From Geobacter sp. UBA4074 (GTDB lineage: Bacteria; Desulfobacterota; Desulfuromonadia; Geobacterales; Pseudopelobacteraceae): DNA of 10,769 bases. The position numbers and the translations under genes are program-made. The notes under the pieces were generated by a model that was not told where the DNA came from, did no database searches, and worked only from the letters and a program-made list of their open reading frames with translations. Positions 1 through 6,285 of this stretch are shown here, in pieces; position 1 is the first letter of the stretch; every line of letters begins with the position of its first letter. Where the stretch lies: positions 1 through 10,769 of the forward strand of contig DFYU01000009.1 of NCBI GenBank assembly GCA_002383415.1. The letters run 5' to 3'.

Positions 1-2
1 CC

Positions 3-1595
3 ATCGGCGGCAGCTACCAGTTCCGCATGGACAGTCTGCATGGCAAGACTAAGGCGTATGTTAGCGCTCCTGACACCTTTGCTTATGCTCAGGACACCAT
101 GCAGTCAAATTTTTTTAATGCAGTAGATCCAGGTACTGGTCTTTCCTTGTTTGTACCTGCAAACAATCCAGGCTCTACTGTGCCTGCAGCACTAGTACCT
201 TTCTTCGGTGCGAACTGGACAGCGGCATCAGCAACATCATACTGGCAATCGAGTTTGGGAGCAATGATGACCTTTGCTGCCAATATGTCTAATGTACAGA
301 ACGTTTCCCAGGCTCAGCAGTTCCTTGCTGATAATGCCGCAATGCTCGGTGCACTCGCTGCTTTTGGTCAGCAGGTTCCAGCCTATAAGCCGAAAAACGA
401 GACCATCTATACCAACAAGTTTAATCTTGATCTGAAGGCCAAGGCTACCCAGGATGTGACCGTTAACGTTAAGCTGGGCATGTACAAGGTGTTTGGTTCC
501 CAAAATGACGATGCAGTGACCGGCGAAGGCTATTTTTCAGACCGGGTTGGCGTGATGGACGGCACCCTGGGCCACATCCCCTCCGACAGCAAGCTGAACG
601 TTGATCGGGCCTATGCCACCTGGAGCAACATCATGGATCAGCCGATCTGGCTGTCCATTGGCCGTCGCCCCTCCACCGATGGCGCCCCCACCAACCTGAA
701 GAGCAACAACGAGCGTCCCGGCAACGGCGGTACTCCGGCCCTGCTGGTTAACTATGCTTTTGACGGCATGACCCTGGGCTATGCCCCGGACATCGAGATG
801 CTGCCCGGTTTCTACGCCAAGGTCTGCTACGGCCGTGGTTTTGACTCCGGCTATCGTGCAACCCCCACCAACAGCCTGAAGGACACCGACATGCTGGGCG
901 TGGCCGTGATCCCGGTCGACACCGACCCGCTGCGGGTCTGGCTGCAGTGGAACCGTGGTTTCAACATCTTTGACTTCCCTTACATGGAGAACAGCGCCTT
1001 TGGTAACACCGCTCCTTCCACCAACCTGGGTTCCATCGATTGGTATGGCATCGGCGCCATGTCGACCCTCAAGAAGGTCGGCCCCGGCGACCTGAACTTC
1101 TTCGTGGACGGCGGTCTGAGCCGCACCAACCCCAATAACAATGTTTCTGCAAACGCTATGTTCCAGGGCCTGCTGACCGGCGGCGTATTCAACCCCGAGG
1201 CCCCTGAGGATAAGACCGGTTATGCCGTCTTCGCCGGTATCCGCTATGACCTGCCCAGCCGCACCAAGCTCGGTTTCGAGTACAACTGGGGTTCCAAGAA
1301 CTGGATCACCTTCTCCCCTGCTGCTGACGATATGTGGACCAGCAAGGTCGGTACCCGTGGTCATGTGTTCGAGCCGTACGTCATCCAGGAGCTGAACCTG
1401 AAGCCGGTCTCCTCCTATTTTGCCAAGGCCTTCTTCAAGCTGGGCTACCAGTACTATGACTTCAAGTACACTGGCAGCAACAATTGGGTCGGCAAGCCTC
1501 TGGAGATCTCCAAGCTGAATGGCAACGAAATGCTGCTGCAGGCTCCGGTCGACAAGGCCCATGACATCTATGGTACCTTCGAGGTGCACTTCTAA
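3..1595 (+). CDS. DUF3373-type outer-membrane beta-barrel protein, 5' end outside the window
   Basis: The gene is cut by the window edge. The frame is open from base 3, and the first ATG (base 27) sits inside a typical strand motif (residues GGSYQFRMDSL), so it is not the real start; the signal peptide and N-terminal region are missing. The visible part has the alternating aromatic/polar pattern of barrel strands, many Gly/Asn/Tyr-rich turns, and ends in FEVHF, a terminal-Phe C-terminus as recognised by the BAM machinery. The family (DUF3373) is known mainly from Geobacter relatives as a putative porin; its substrate is unknown. A segment near the start, up to about base 450, has lower GC and more AT-ending codons than the rest. 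A strong terminator follows 30 bases after the stop. The family assignment is from motif recognition, with good but not certain confidence. Confidence 0.75.
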   Translation: MGGSYQFRMDSLHGKTKAYVSAPDTFAYAQDTMQSNFFNAVDPGTGLSLFVPANNPGSTVPAALVPFFGANWTAASATSYWQSSLGAMMTFAANMSNVQNVSQAQQFLADNAAMLGALAAFGQQVPAYKPKNETIYTNKFNLDLKAKATQDVTVNVKLGMYKVFGSQNDDAVTGEGYFSDRVGVMDGTLGHIPSDSKLNVDRAYATWSNIMDQPIWLSIGRRPSTDGAPTNLKSNNERPGNGGTPALLVNYAFDGMTLGYAPDIEMLPGFYAKVCYGRGFDSGYRATPTNSLKDTDMLGVAVIPVDTDPLRVWLQWNRGFNIFDFPYMENSAFGNTAPSTNLGSIDWYGIGAMSTLKKVGPGDLNFFVDGGLSRTNPNNNVSANAMFQGLLTGGVFNPEAPEDKTGYAVFAGIRYDLPSRTKLGFEYNWGSKNWITFSPAADDMWTSKVGTRGHVFEPYVIQELNLKPVSSYFAKAFFKLGYQYYDFKYTGSNNWVGKPLEISKLNGNEMLLQAPVDKAHDIYGTFEVHF

Positions 1596-1625
1596 GACGT
1601 AGCAGGCAGTTCATGCTGTGGTGTA

Positions 1626-1653
1626 GGGCGGGTCTTCGGACCCGCCCTTTTTT
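1626..1653 (+). terminator. Rho-independent terminator with UUCG loop
   Basis: A perfect 9-bp GC-rich stem (GGGCGGGTC / GACCCGCCC) closes a TTCG tetraloop with a C-G closing pair and is followed by six T. It ends the barrel-protein transcript. The same stem recurs in the terminator at 2584-2611. Confidence 0.93.
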
Positions 1654-1662
1654 GTTGCCTGA

Positions 1663-1691
1663 TTGACGGTCACGTAGGAATAAGCTATGGT
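1663..1691 (+). promoter_or_regulatory. Sigma-70-type promoter, probably giving a leaderless mRNA
   Basis: TTGACG (1663-1668) and TATGGT (1686-1691) are separated by exactly 17 bases. The expected start point, 6-8 bases after the -10 box, is 1697-1699, which coincides with the ATG at 1698. No clear Shine-Dalgarno precedes that ATG. A short dyad TGAC-G-GTCA (1664-1672) overlaps the -35 box and could be an operator. Confidence 0.6.
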
Positions 1692-1697
1692 AACACC

Positions 1698-1931
1698 ATG
1701 CCAACCCTGCTTATTGAAGATGGTTTCAAGTTTTTCTTTTACGCAAACGAACACCTGCCCATGCATATTCATGTTGCTCGTGGTGATGGCTATGCCAAAA
1801 TAGATTTAGTTGCTTTGGATGTTGTTGAAAGTTGTTTTAAGAAGCCGGAATTGAAGAAAGTGATGAACATTGTGAAACTACACCGGACTGATTTTGTGAG
1901 GTGCTGGCATGAATACTTCAATAAGCGCTAA
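1698..1931 (+). CDS. DUF4160 family protein, toxin-antitoxin-like partner
   Basis: This 77-residue protein has the DUF4160 signature: an early FFFYANEH segment, a His-rich PMHIHV motif (residues 21-26) and a C-terminal helix ending in WHEYF. DUF4160 genes are very often paired with DUF2442 genes and have been proposed as a type II toxin-antitoxin-like couple; the biochemical activity is not established. The next gene overlaps its 3' end by 23 bases, so the two are translationally coupled. The ATG at 1698 is chosen because it starts the conserved region. No good ribosome site precedes it, in keeping with the promoter placing the transcript start at or near the ATG. Base composition is clearly AT-richer than the flanking respiratory genes, suggesting an acquired cassette. 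Confidence 0.85.
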   Translation: MPTLLIEDGFKFFFYANEHLPMHIHVARGDGYAKIDLVALDVVESCFKKPELKKVMNIVKLHRTDFVRCWHEYFNKR

Positions 1932-2154
1932 AGCCGTTCATTTTGACGAACAGTATTTGCATGTTGAGCTTGCCGATCGCCGAATTCTTTCCACGCCTAT
2001 GGAATGGTACCCTGAGTTACAGCAAGCAACACTTGCTCAACTGAAGCATTACACCTTTATCTGCCGGAATACCGGTATCGAATGGCCCGACATTGATTAT
2101 CACTTAAGTGTTGAAGCCATGTTTGCCGGCAGGGAACAGTTGCAGGCCGCATGA
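1909..2154 (+). CDS. DUF2442 domain protein
   Basis: This 81-residue protein matches DUF2442 along its length. It has a beta-hairpin start (HFDEQYLHVELADRR), then a motif around PMEWYPELQQAT, and the closing WPDIDYHLSVE pattern typical of the family. The start codon lies inside the DUF4160 gene, 23 bases before that gene's stop, with GAGG about 8 bases upstream. Its stop overlaps the next start as ATGA. In other genomes DUF2442 proteins sit beside DUF4160 and are thought to be the antitoxin or regulatory half; that role is inferred here from gene order only. Confidence 0.85.
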   Translation: MNTSISAKAVHFDEQYLHVELADRRILSTPMEWYPELQQATLAQLKHYTFICRNTGIEWPDIDYHLSVEAMFAGREQLQAA

Positions 2155-2564
2155 ACAACGCCATTGTTAACACCGGTTCTGTTGAAGCGTTCTTCAATCG
2201 AGGGCAGGCTCTAGCTCGGCAGGTTGACCAGACTGAACCCCTTACGCCTGAGTTTACCCTCACCTTCGAAGACCCGGCCGATATGATGAAATCTGTTCAA
2301 CCAGGCACAAGCACTTTGGGAGCTGAGATCACCAATATTTCGGGGAATGGCGTCTGGCTGTTGGTTCATGGACAGGAACATTTTTTGCCATTCAAGCAAT
2401 TTCCGTGGTTTCAGGATGCTCCGGTGCGCAAAATACTGCACGTAGAAATGCCCTCGCCAGAACATCTCTACTGGCCTGATCTTGATGTTGATCTTGAGTT
2501 GGAGTGTATCCTGCATCCAGATAGTTATCCGTTGGTCAGTAGCATCAACGCTGAAAAACAGTAA
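2151..2564 (+). CDS. DUF2442-containing protein with an antitoxin-like N-terminal leader
   Basis: This 137-residue protein overlaps the preceding stop by four bases (ATGA), making a three-gene coupled operon. Residues from about 58 to 125 form a second, divergent DUF2442 domain (ITNISGNGVWLLV, then FPWFQDAPV, then YWPDLDVDLELE). The first 45 or so residues (VEAFFNRGQALARQV, then a TFEDPADM segment) recall the leader that precedes the winged helix in some small antitoxin-like regulators; here it runs into DUF2442 instead. The leader comparison is from memory and is only suggestive. A strong terminator follows 19 bases after the stop. The function is unknown; it is probably part of the same cassette as the two upstream genes. 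Confidence 0.75.
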   Translation: MNNAIVNTGSVEAFFNRGQALARQVDQTEPLTPEFTLTFEDPADMMKSVQPGTSTLGAEITNISGNGVWLLVHGQEHFLPFKQFPWFQDAPVRKILHVEMPSPEHLYWPDLDVDLELECILHPDSYPLVSSINAEKQ

Positions 2565-2583
2565 AAAAGTAAAAGCGTTGTTA

Positions 2584-2611
2584 GGGCGGGTCGTAATGAC
2601 CCGCCCTTTTT
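2584..2611 (+). terminator. Rho-independent terminator with the same stem as 1626-1653
   Basis: A perfect 9-bp stem (GGGCGGGTC / GACCCGCCC) with a GTAAT loop is followed by five T. It ends the DUF4160/DUF2442 operon. The stem is base-for-base that of the upstream terminator; only the loop differs. Confidence 0.92.
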
Positions 2612-2642
2612 GTTTTGCGCTTAAAGTTCCAAAAGAAATACC

Positions 2643-2671
2643 GTGTACAAAAAGCTGCTTGATAAGTGTAC
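2643..2671 (+). repeat. Paired GTGTAC sites around the higBA-like promoter
   Basis: GTGTAC occurs at 2643-2648 and 2666-2671, a 23-base period. One copy lies upstream of the -35 box and the other in the -35/-10 spacer. This is where an autoregulating antitoxin would bind, but six-base repeats are short and this could be chance. Confidence 0.3.
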
Positions 2672-2687
2672 GCCAAATGGGTATGGT
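2659..2687 (+). promoter_or_regulatory. Sigma-70-type promoter of the higBA-like operon, probably leaderless
   Basis: TTGATA (2659-2664) and TATGGT (2682-2687) are spaced by 17 bases. The toxin ATG lies at 2693, five bases after the -10 box, so transcription should start at or next to the start codon. The layout copies that of the promoter at 1663-1691, including the identical -10 hexamer. Confidence 0.6.
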
Positions 2688-2692
2688 TAAGC

Positions 2693-3013
2693 ATGGAATT
2701 CGTTGAGACTGCGCTTTTTACCAAGAAGTTGCCTGCATACCTAGCAGATGAGGAATATCTGAAGCTTCAGAAGTACCTGCTGGCTCGGCCGACGTGCGGC
2801 GATATTATTAAAGGAAGCGGAGGGGTCCGCAAGATACGCTGGAAGGCTGAGGGGCGTGGCAAGAGTGGTGGCGTAAGAATCATTTATTACCTTGAGGTAA
2901 CGGCTTCTCGTTTTTTGATGCTGACGCTGTATGCCAAGAACGAGCTTGAGGATTTGAGCCCGGCTGAAGTAAAGATGCTGAAGAGGATTGTGGAGGATTG
3001 GAATAATGGCTGA
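2693..3013 (+). CDS. HigB-2-like type II toxin (RelE superfamily mRNA interferase)
   Basis: This 106-residue protein has the HigB-2 pattern: LADEEYLKLQ (17-26), GSGGVRKIR (41-49), GKSGGVRIIYY (56-66) and LYAKNE (79-84), with basic residues where RelE-fold ribosome-dependent RNases carry theirs. Members cut mRNA on the ribosome and are neutralised by a cognate HigA-type antitoxin. The gene order is toxin first, as usual for hig modules. The ATG at 2693 is preferred over an in-frame GTG at 2666, because the family begins at this Met and the promoter places the transcript start here. The next gene starts 8 bases before this one stops. The gene appears intact, so the toxin is probably functional. 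Confidence 0.88.
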   Translation: MEFVETALFTKKLPAYLADEEYLKLQKYLLARPTCGDIIKGSGGVRKIRWKAEGRGKSGGVRIIYYLEVTASRFLMLTLYAKNELEDLSPAEVKMLKRIVEDWNNG

Positions 3014-3338
3014 TACACAGAAAAAACAGCGCCTGTTCGACGAGTTGTCGCAGGCATTTGATGAGCTTAACCAATGGAAACAAGGTAAAATTACCCTGAA
3101 GACCTATACGGTTGAAACCAGGGCCGTGCCCGAGGTAACACCGGAGGTCATCAGGGACACCAGGGAGAAGCTGAACCTCTCTCGGCCAGTCTTTGCCAAT
3201 GAACTGCACGTTTCGCCACGTACGCTTGAAAAGTGGGAGCAGGGCCGTGCCAAACCTAATGATCAGGCAGCTGCCTTGATTCTCCTGGTGCGTAAATTCC
3301 CTGATACCTTACAACGCTTGAAACAACTGGCTGTCTGA
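3006..3338 (+). CDS. HigA-2-like antitoxin, XRE-type helix-turn-helix
   Basis: This 110-residue protein has an N-terminal helical stretch (residues 5-45) that probably wraps the toxin. An XRE/Cro-type HTH follows at about 47-95 (TREKLNLSRPVFANELHVS, then TLEKWEQGRAKP). The TLxxWEQGRxxP ending is typical of HigA-2 and YiaG-like antitoxins. It overlaps the toxin gene by 8 bases, with GGAGG at 2992-2996 giving a proper ribosome site, in contrast to the toxin, which has none. Such proteins repress their own operon; the GTGTAC sites at 2643-2671 are candidate targets. No terminator is visible between its stop and the histidine kinase gene. Confidence 0.87.
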   Translation: MADTQKKQRLFDELSQAFDELNQWKQGKITLKTYTVETRAVPEVTPEVIRDTREKLNLSRPVFANELHVSPRTLEKWEQGRAKPNDQAAALILLVRKFPDTLQRLKQLAV

Positions 3339-3411
3339 CCAGGTCCCTCTGTCCGGCCATGGCCGGCAAAAACCGGTAGAAATCACCACCTGCAACCGCT
3401 GCGAGGTCTGC

Positions 3412-4809
3412 ATGAAAGCCCTGCCTTCGCTGTTCAGCCTGTTCCTGCACCGTTTTATCCCCGCTGCCGTGGTCTATGTGGCCGGCATGCTGTTCCTGTT
3501 CCAGATCGATGACCGCGCCCATAAGACCTTTCTGACCCAGATCGGTGTAAGCGCCGACGACCTTCTGCTGAGCCAGCTGCACGAGCACCTGCTGGGATCG
3601 CTGCTGCCGGTGGGGCTGTTGCTGTTTGTGCTGATGACGGTGGTCTGCCTGCTGTTTGCGGTGACCCGGCGGCGGCAGCTGCAAAGCGATTACAACCAGC
3701 AACAGCAGTTATACAAGATCCAGTTGCTGCTGGATTCGACCCAGGAGGGGATTTACGGTACCGATCAGGATGGCTGCTGTACGCTGGCCAATAAGGCCTG
3801 TGCCCTCATGCTGGGTTTTGATACGCCGGATCAGCTGCTGGGGCAGCAGATGCACAACCTGATGCATCATACCCGGCGCGATGGCAGTCACTATCCGGCA
3901 GAGGAGTGTTCGGCCCACCGGATGAGCGAGACCGGGGTGGTGGGGGTGGTGGAAAACGAGTTGTTCTGGCGCCGTGATGGCAGCTCGTTTCCGGTTTCTT
4001 ACAGCGTATTGCCGATGCGCGATGGGGAACGGGCCATCGGTATGGTCTGCAGTTTTGTGGATATCACCGAGAAACTGCAGATTGAGGAGCAGCTGCGTCA
4101 GGCCCAGAAGATGGAGGCGGTGGGGCAGCTTTCGGGCGGCATAGCCCACGATTTTAACAACATCCTGCAGATCGTCTCCAACAATACCCGGCTGGTGATG
4201 GACCGTTTTGAGAAAAACGATGAGCTGTTCAGCAGCCTGGAAGAGGTGCTGCAGGCGGTGGAGCGGGGCTCGAACCTGACCCGCAGCATGCTGGCCTTCA
4301 GTCGCAAGCAGTTTATGCGGATCAAGCCGCTGGAGCTGAATCAGCTTTTAAGCGATGCCCTGCTGCTGGGGCAGAAGCTGTTGCCCAAGACTCACCAGCT
4401 GTCGTTTGCACCCTGGCCGCAGCCGTTGCCGGTGGCCGCCGATAGCACGCTGCTACAGCAGGTATTGTTTAACCTACTGACCAATGCCCGGGATGCCATG
4501 CCGCAGGGAGGTCTGATCACAATGAGCACCGCGCTTGCTGAGCCTGATGCCGAGCAATTGCTGGCCCACGGTTGCAATGCGACAGGGCGTTTTGCCTGTT
4601 TTAGCGTCAGTGACCAGGGCTGCGGTATCCCTGATGAGATTCGCCAGAATATCTTTGACCCGTTTTTCACCACCAAGGAGATCGGCCAGGGCACCGGCCT
4701 GGGGCTGTCGATGGTGTTCGGCACCGTGCAGCAGCATGGCGGCTTCATTACGCTTGATTCGACGCTGGAGGTAGGTACCACCATCTCGGTGTACCTGCCG
4801 TTGCGCTAA
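3412..4809 (+). CDS. Membrane PAS-domain sensor histidine kinase (NtrB-like class)
   Basis: This 465-residue protein has two transmembrane segments (about 13-32 and 63-85) flanking a periplasmic loop of about 30 residues. A PAS domain (about 101-222) ends in FVDITEK. The HisKA dimerisation helix carries the H-box GGIAHDFNNIL with phospho-acceptor His246. The ATPase domain has the N-box (Asn358 in NLLTNARDAM), G1 (DQGCGIP, 401-407), F-box (FDPFFTTK) and G2 (GQGTGLGLS, 425-433). All catalytic motifs are intact and there is no fused receiver. The H-box type is that of kinases that often pair with NtrC-like sigma-54 activators. No such regulator is in the window, but two sigma-54 promoters follow downstream, which makes it a plausible controller of them (inference). 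GAGG lies 5 bases before the ATG. Confidence 0.92.
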   Translation: MKALPSLFSLFLHRFIPAAVVYVAGMLFLFQIDDRAHKTFLTQIGVSADDLLLSQLHEHLLGSLLPVGLLLFVLMTVVCLLFAVTRRRQLQSDYNQQQQLYKIQLLLDSTQEGIYGTDQDGCCTLANKACALMLGFDTPDQLLGQQMHNLMHHTRRDGSHYPAEECSAHRMSETGVVGVVENELFWRRDGSSFPVSYSVLPMRDGERAIGMVCSFVDITEKLQIEEQLRQAQKMEAVGQLSGGIAHDFNNILQIVSNNTRLVMDRFEKNDELFSSLEEVLQAVERGSNLTRSMLAFSRKQFMRIKPLELNQLLSDALLLGQKLLPKTHQLSFAPWPQPLPVAADSTLLQQVLFNLLTNARDAMPQGGLITMSTALAEPDAEQLLAHGCNATGRFACFSVSDQGCGIPDEIRQNIFDPFFTTKEIGQGTGLGLSMVFGTVQQHGGFITLDSTLEVGTTISVYLPLR

Positions 4810-4830
4810 CACCGCCTGCATATAACCCCC

Positions 4831-4851
4831 ATACAGCAGTGGCAGCTGTAT
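4831..4851 (+). repeat. Inverted repeat in the kinase to unit A intergenic region
   Basis: ATACAGC (4831-4837) and GCTGTAT (4845-4851) form a perfect 7-bp dyad with a 7-base loop. No T-run follows, so it is a poor terminator. The CTGTAT/ATACAG half-sites recur as a palindrome at 9329-9338 upstream of the second sigma-54 promoter, so it may be an activator site. The rest of the 290-base gap 4810-5099 holds two weaker dyads (GTAT-N4-ATAC at 4923-4934, AACTC-N6-GAGTT at 4971-4986) and the sigma-54 promoter; no gene is supported in it. Confidence 0.4.
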
Positions 4852-5033
4852 AAAATAGCAAAACAATCTAATTTCATGCTGTTATGCTTGTTTTGATGCC
4901 TGCTGCACCTGGTGACTGCATAGTATTTTCATACAAACCCCGCCTGCTCTTTAGCTCTGTCCTTCCTTGAAACTCTCAAATGAGTTGCAGTAAAAACAGA
5001 TAGTTATGATTTTATTTGGTCGTGCTGAGCGTT

Positions 5034-5050
5034 TTGGCACCCTCTATGCT
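5034..5050 (+). promoter_or_regulatory. Sigma-54 (-24/-12) promoter of unit A
   Basis: TTGGCAC-CCTCT-ATGCT matches the RpoN consensus TGGCAC-N5-TTGCW at all but one -12 position, with GG and GC exactly 10 bases apart. Transcription would start near 5060, about 40 bases before the ATG at 5100. The AT-rich upstream 200 bases leave room for activator sites. Confidence 0.82.
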
Positions 5051-5099
5051 CTATCCTGATCATCCATCTGAAACACAGGATGCAGTCAAGGAGGAAGTC

Positions 5100-5336
5100 A
5101 TGAAAACCACGATCGTAAAAACAGCTATTGCATTGTTTGGGGCCGGCGCATCGGCAGCCTTTGCAGCCACCAGTGGACTTGCCAGCGAGGGCAGCGGTCT
5201 GCTGACCTGGTCGCTGATCGGTTTCGGGGTGATGATCATCATGCTGCAGGCGGTGCCGGCCATGATCTTGTTTGCCTCGTTGCTCAAAGGTCTGTTCAGC
5301 GGTCACCACGAAACCCACCATCTGCCCAAGGTATGA
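5100..5336 (+). CDS. Small secreted/one-TM membrane protein, Q-x-VPA type (copy 1)
   Basis: This 78-residue protein has an N-terminal signal peptide (residues 1-22, with an AFA cleavage-like site), a short Ser/Gly linker, one transmembrane segment (about 36-60) and a short His-rich tail (HHETHH). It starts at 5100, where AAGGAGG (5088-5094) gives an ideal ribosome site; upstream in-frame codons lie across the sigma-54 promoter and are discounted. The core from SG (32) to KG (64) aligns without gaps to the protein at 5754-6014, sharing SG-[LI]-L, GF, Q-[AT]-VPA and KG. I do not recognise a named family. It is the first gene after the sigma-54 promoter. The likely location is the inner membrane, with a role in or around the redox complex encoded downstream (inference). 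Confidence 0.8.
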   Translation: MKTTIVKTAIALFGAGASAAFAATSGLASEGSGLLTWSLIGFGVMIIMLQAVPAMILFASLLKGLFSGHHETHHLPKV

Positions 5337-5347
5337 GGGGGGATGCC

Positions 5348-5734
5348 ATGCATGAGATCATGATTGCGGACGAGAATCTGGAAAACCGCGCCATTATGGC
5401 TGATCTGTGCACCGAGGCCGGCTATCGGGTAACCGTGGGCACCAGCATCACCTGCCTGCTACAGGGCGCTCTCAAGAAGACTGCACGGGTTATTCTGCTG
5501 GGAAGCTGTTTTGATGAACTGCCGGCCTCGGATCTGATACCACTGCTGAAACGCTGCTGCCGGAACCTGGCGATTGTGGTGGTGGCCAGCGATATCTCAC
5601 CGCCACTTACCCGAAAGCTGCGCAAAGAGGGAATTTTCTATCACTTACTGAAACCGGTGCTGCCCGAAGATCGCGAGGAACTGAAACAGGTGGTTGCCTG
5701 CGCCCTGAAACGTCCCAAGCACTGTTATTGCTAA
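5348..5734 (+). CDS. Stand-alone degenerate receiver (pseudo-response regulator), copy 1
   Basis: This 128-residue protein has the CheY-like receiver layout but is not a standard receiver. The acidic pair is present as Asp8-Glu9, the LLKP motif keeps the invariant Lys102, and the alternating beta/alpha pattern is intact. The phospho-acceptor Asp that should follow the beta-3 strand VILL is Gly52, and the Thr/Ser position is Ala80. Phosphorylation in the usual way is therefore unlikely; the Asp56 a few residues on is not in the right place. There is no output domain. The start at 5348 is chosen over an overlapping ATG at 5333 because GAGGGGGG lies 5 bases before it and the paralogue at 9507 begins at the same residue. 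A Cys-rich C-terminus (HCYC) is absent from the paralogue. Confidence 0.82.
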   Translation: MHEIMIADENLENRAIMADLCTEAGYRVTVGTSITCLLQGALKKTARVILLGSCFDELPASDLIPLLKRCCRNLAIVVVASDISPPLTRKLRKEGIFYHLLKPVLPEDREELKQVVACALKRPKHCYC

Positions 5735-5753
5735 CCATGAAAGGAGTACGACC

Positions 5754-6014
5754 ATGAAACGGATCACCGCACTTAACACCCTGTTCGTCCTGTTGGCCAG
5801 CTTGAGCACGGCCTTCGCCTCTGCCGCCGCCAGTGAGGTGGATACCAGCCTGACCTATAACAGCGGCATCCTGGTGCTGGCCTTTGCCGGCTTCCTGGCC
5901 CTGGTGGTGGTGGTGCAGACGGTGCCTGCCATTATCAGCCTGTACGGCATGATCAAGGGGGCAGCCGAGGCAGCTAAAGAGAAAACGGCACGCGCAACCG
6001 TGCAGGGCAAGTAG
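5754..6014 (+). CDS. Small secreted/one-TM membrane protein, Q-x-VPA type (copy 2)
   Basis: This 86-residue protein has a signal peptide (residues 1-25, cleavage-like site near AFASAAA), a short periplasmic linker, one transmembrane helix (about 38-62, rich in Val/Leu/Ala) and a basic Ala/Lys-rich cytoplasmic tail. Its core aligns with the protein at 5100-5336: SGIL, GF, then Q55-T-VPA and K68-G in the same spacing. AAGGAG precedes the ATG. The two related proteins flank the pseudo-receiver gene. A conserved Gln and Pro inside a membrane helix suggest packing against another membrane subunit rather than a simple anchor. No named family is recognised. Confidence 0.8.
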   Translation: MKRITALNTLFVLLASLSTAFASAAASEVDTSLTYNSGILVLAFAGFLALVVVVQTVPAIISLYGMIKGAAEAAKEKTARATVQGK

Positions 6015-6035
6015 GCATAGAAAGGAGAGATGGTC

Positions 6036-6209
6036 ATGACAGAACTGTTTGCATCCATTGGACAGATCAAGTCGGTGTACACGATGGTGGATTTTTACCA
6101 GTACATCAAAACGGTTGAGTACCTGATCTGTGTTGCCTTCTTTGTCGGTTTTCCGATGTTTTACCGCTACCTGATGAAGAAAGACACGCTGCAGGACGCG
6201 TCGCACTAA
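6036..6209 (+). CDS. 57-residue single-TM membrane protein (HmcD-like?), copy 1
   Basis: This is a very short gene, but one with strong support. AAAGGAGAG lies just upstream, the frame runs from MTELF to a TAA at 6207, and 39 of the first 46 residues match the gene at 9909-10085, including 23 consecutive identical residues (18-40). An in-frame ATG at 6030 is possible, but the paralogue starts at the residue matching 6036. It has an amphipathic N-terminal part (VYTMVDFYQYIKTVEY), one transmembrane helix (about 29-47) and a charged tail. Size and pattern recall the tiny HmcD subunit of Hmc-type redox complexes; that link is from memory and tentative. It is the last gene before the hairpin at 6232. 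Confidence 0.85.
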   Translation: MTELFASIGQIKSVYTMVDFYQYIKTVEYLICVAFFVGFPMFYRYLMKKDTLQDASH

Positions 6210-6231
6210 GGTTTTTCGGTTGCATTGCGCT

Positions 6232-6262
6232 CAGGGAGTCTGCATGATTGGCAGGCTCCCTG
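6232..6262 (+). terminator. Strong hairpin, partial terminator or attenuator candidate
   Basis: CAGGGAGTCTGC (6232-6243) pairs with GCAGGCTCCCTG (6251-6262) over 12 bp with one G-U pair and a 7-base loop. Only three T follow, so termination would be weak. It separates the small membrane gene from the rhomboid gene and could lower downstream expression or protect the 3' end of the upstream message. Confidence 0.5.
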
Positions 6263-6285
6263 TTTGCACGAGGGACACTTTAGAG

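Noticed and set aside
537..1589. Long open frame of 350 codons on the minus strand opposite the barrel gene
   Set aside because: It mirrors the GC-rich third positions of the barrel gene, gives a low-complexity Gly/Val/Gln/His-rich product, and has no recognisable domain.
3353..3366. Perfect 14-base palindrome CCGGCCATGGCCGG before the kinase gene
   Set aside because: It has no loop and no T-run, and GC-rich palindromes of this size arise easily in such DNA; no functional sign.
3379..3411. Cys-rich in-frame extension (TTCNRCEVC) just before the kinase ATG
   Set aside because: No start codon is available in that frame before the previous gene, and it would put Cys ahead of the first membrane helix; probably untranslated leader.
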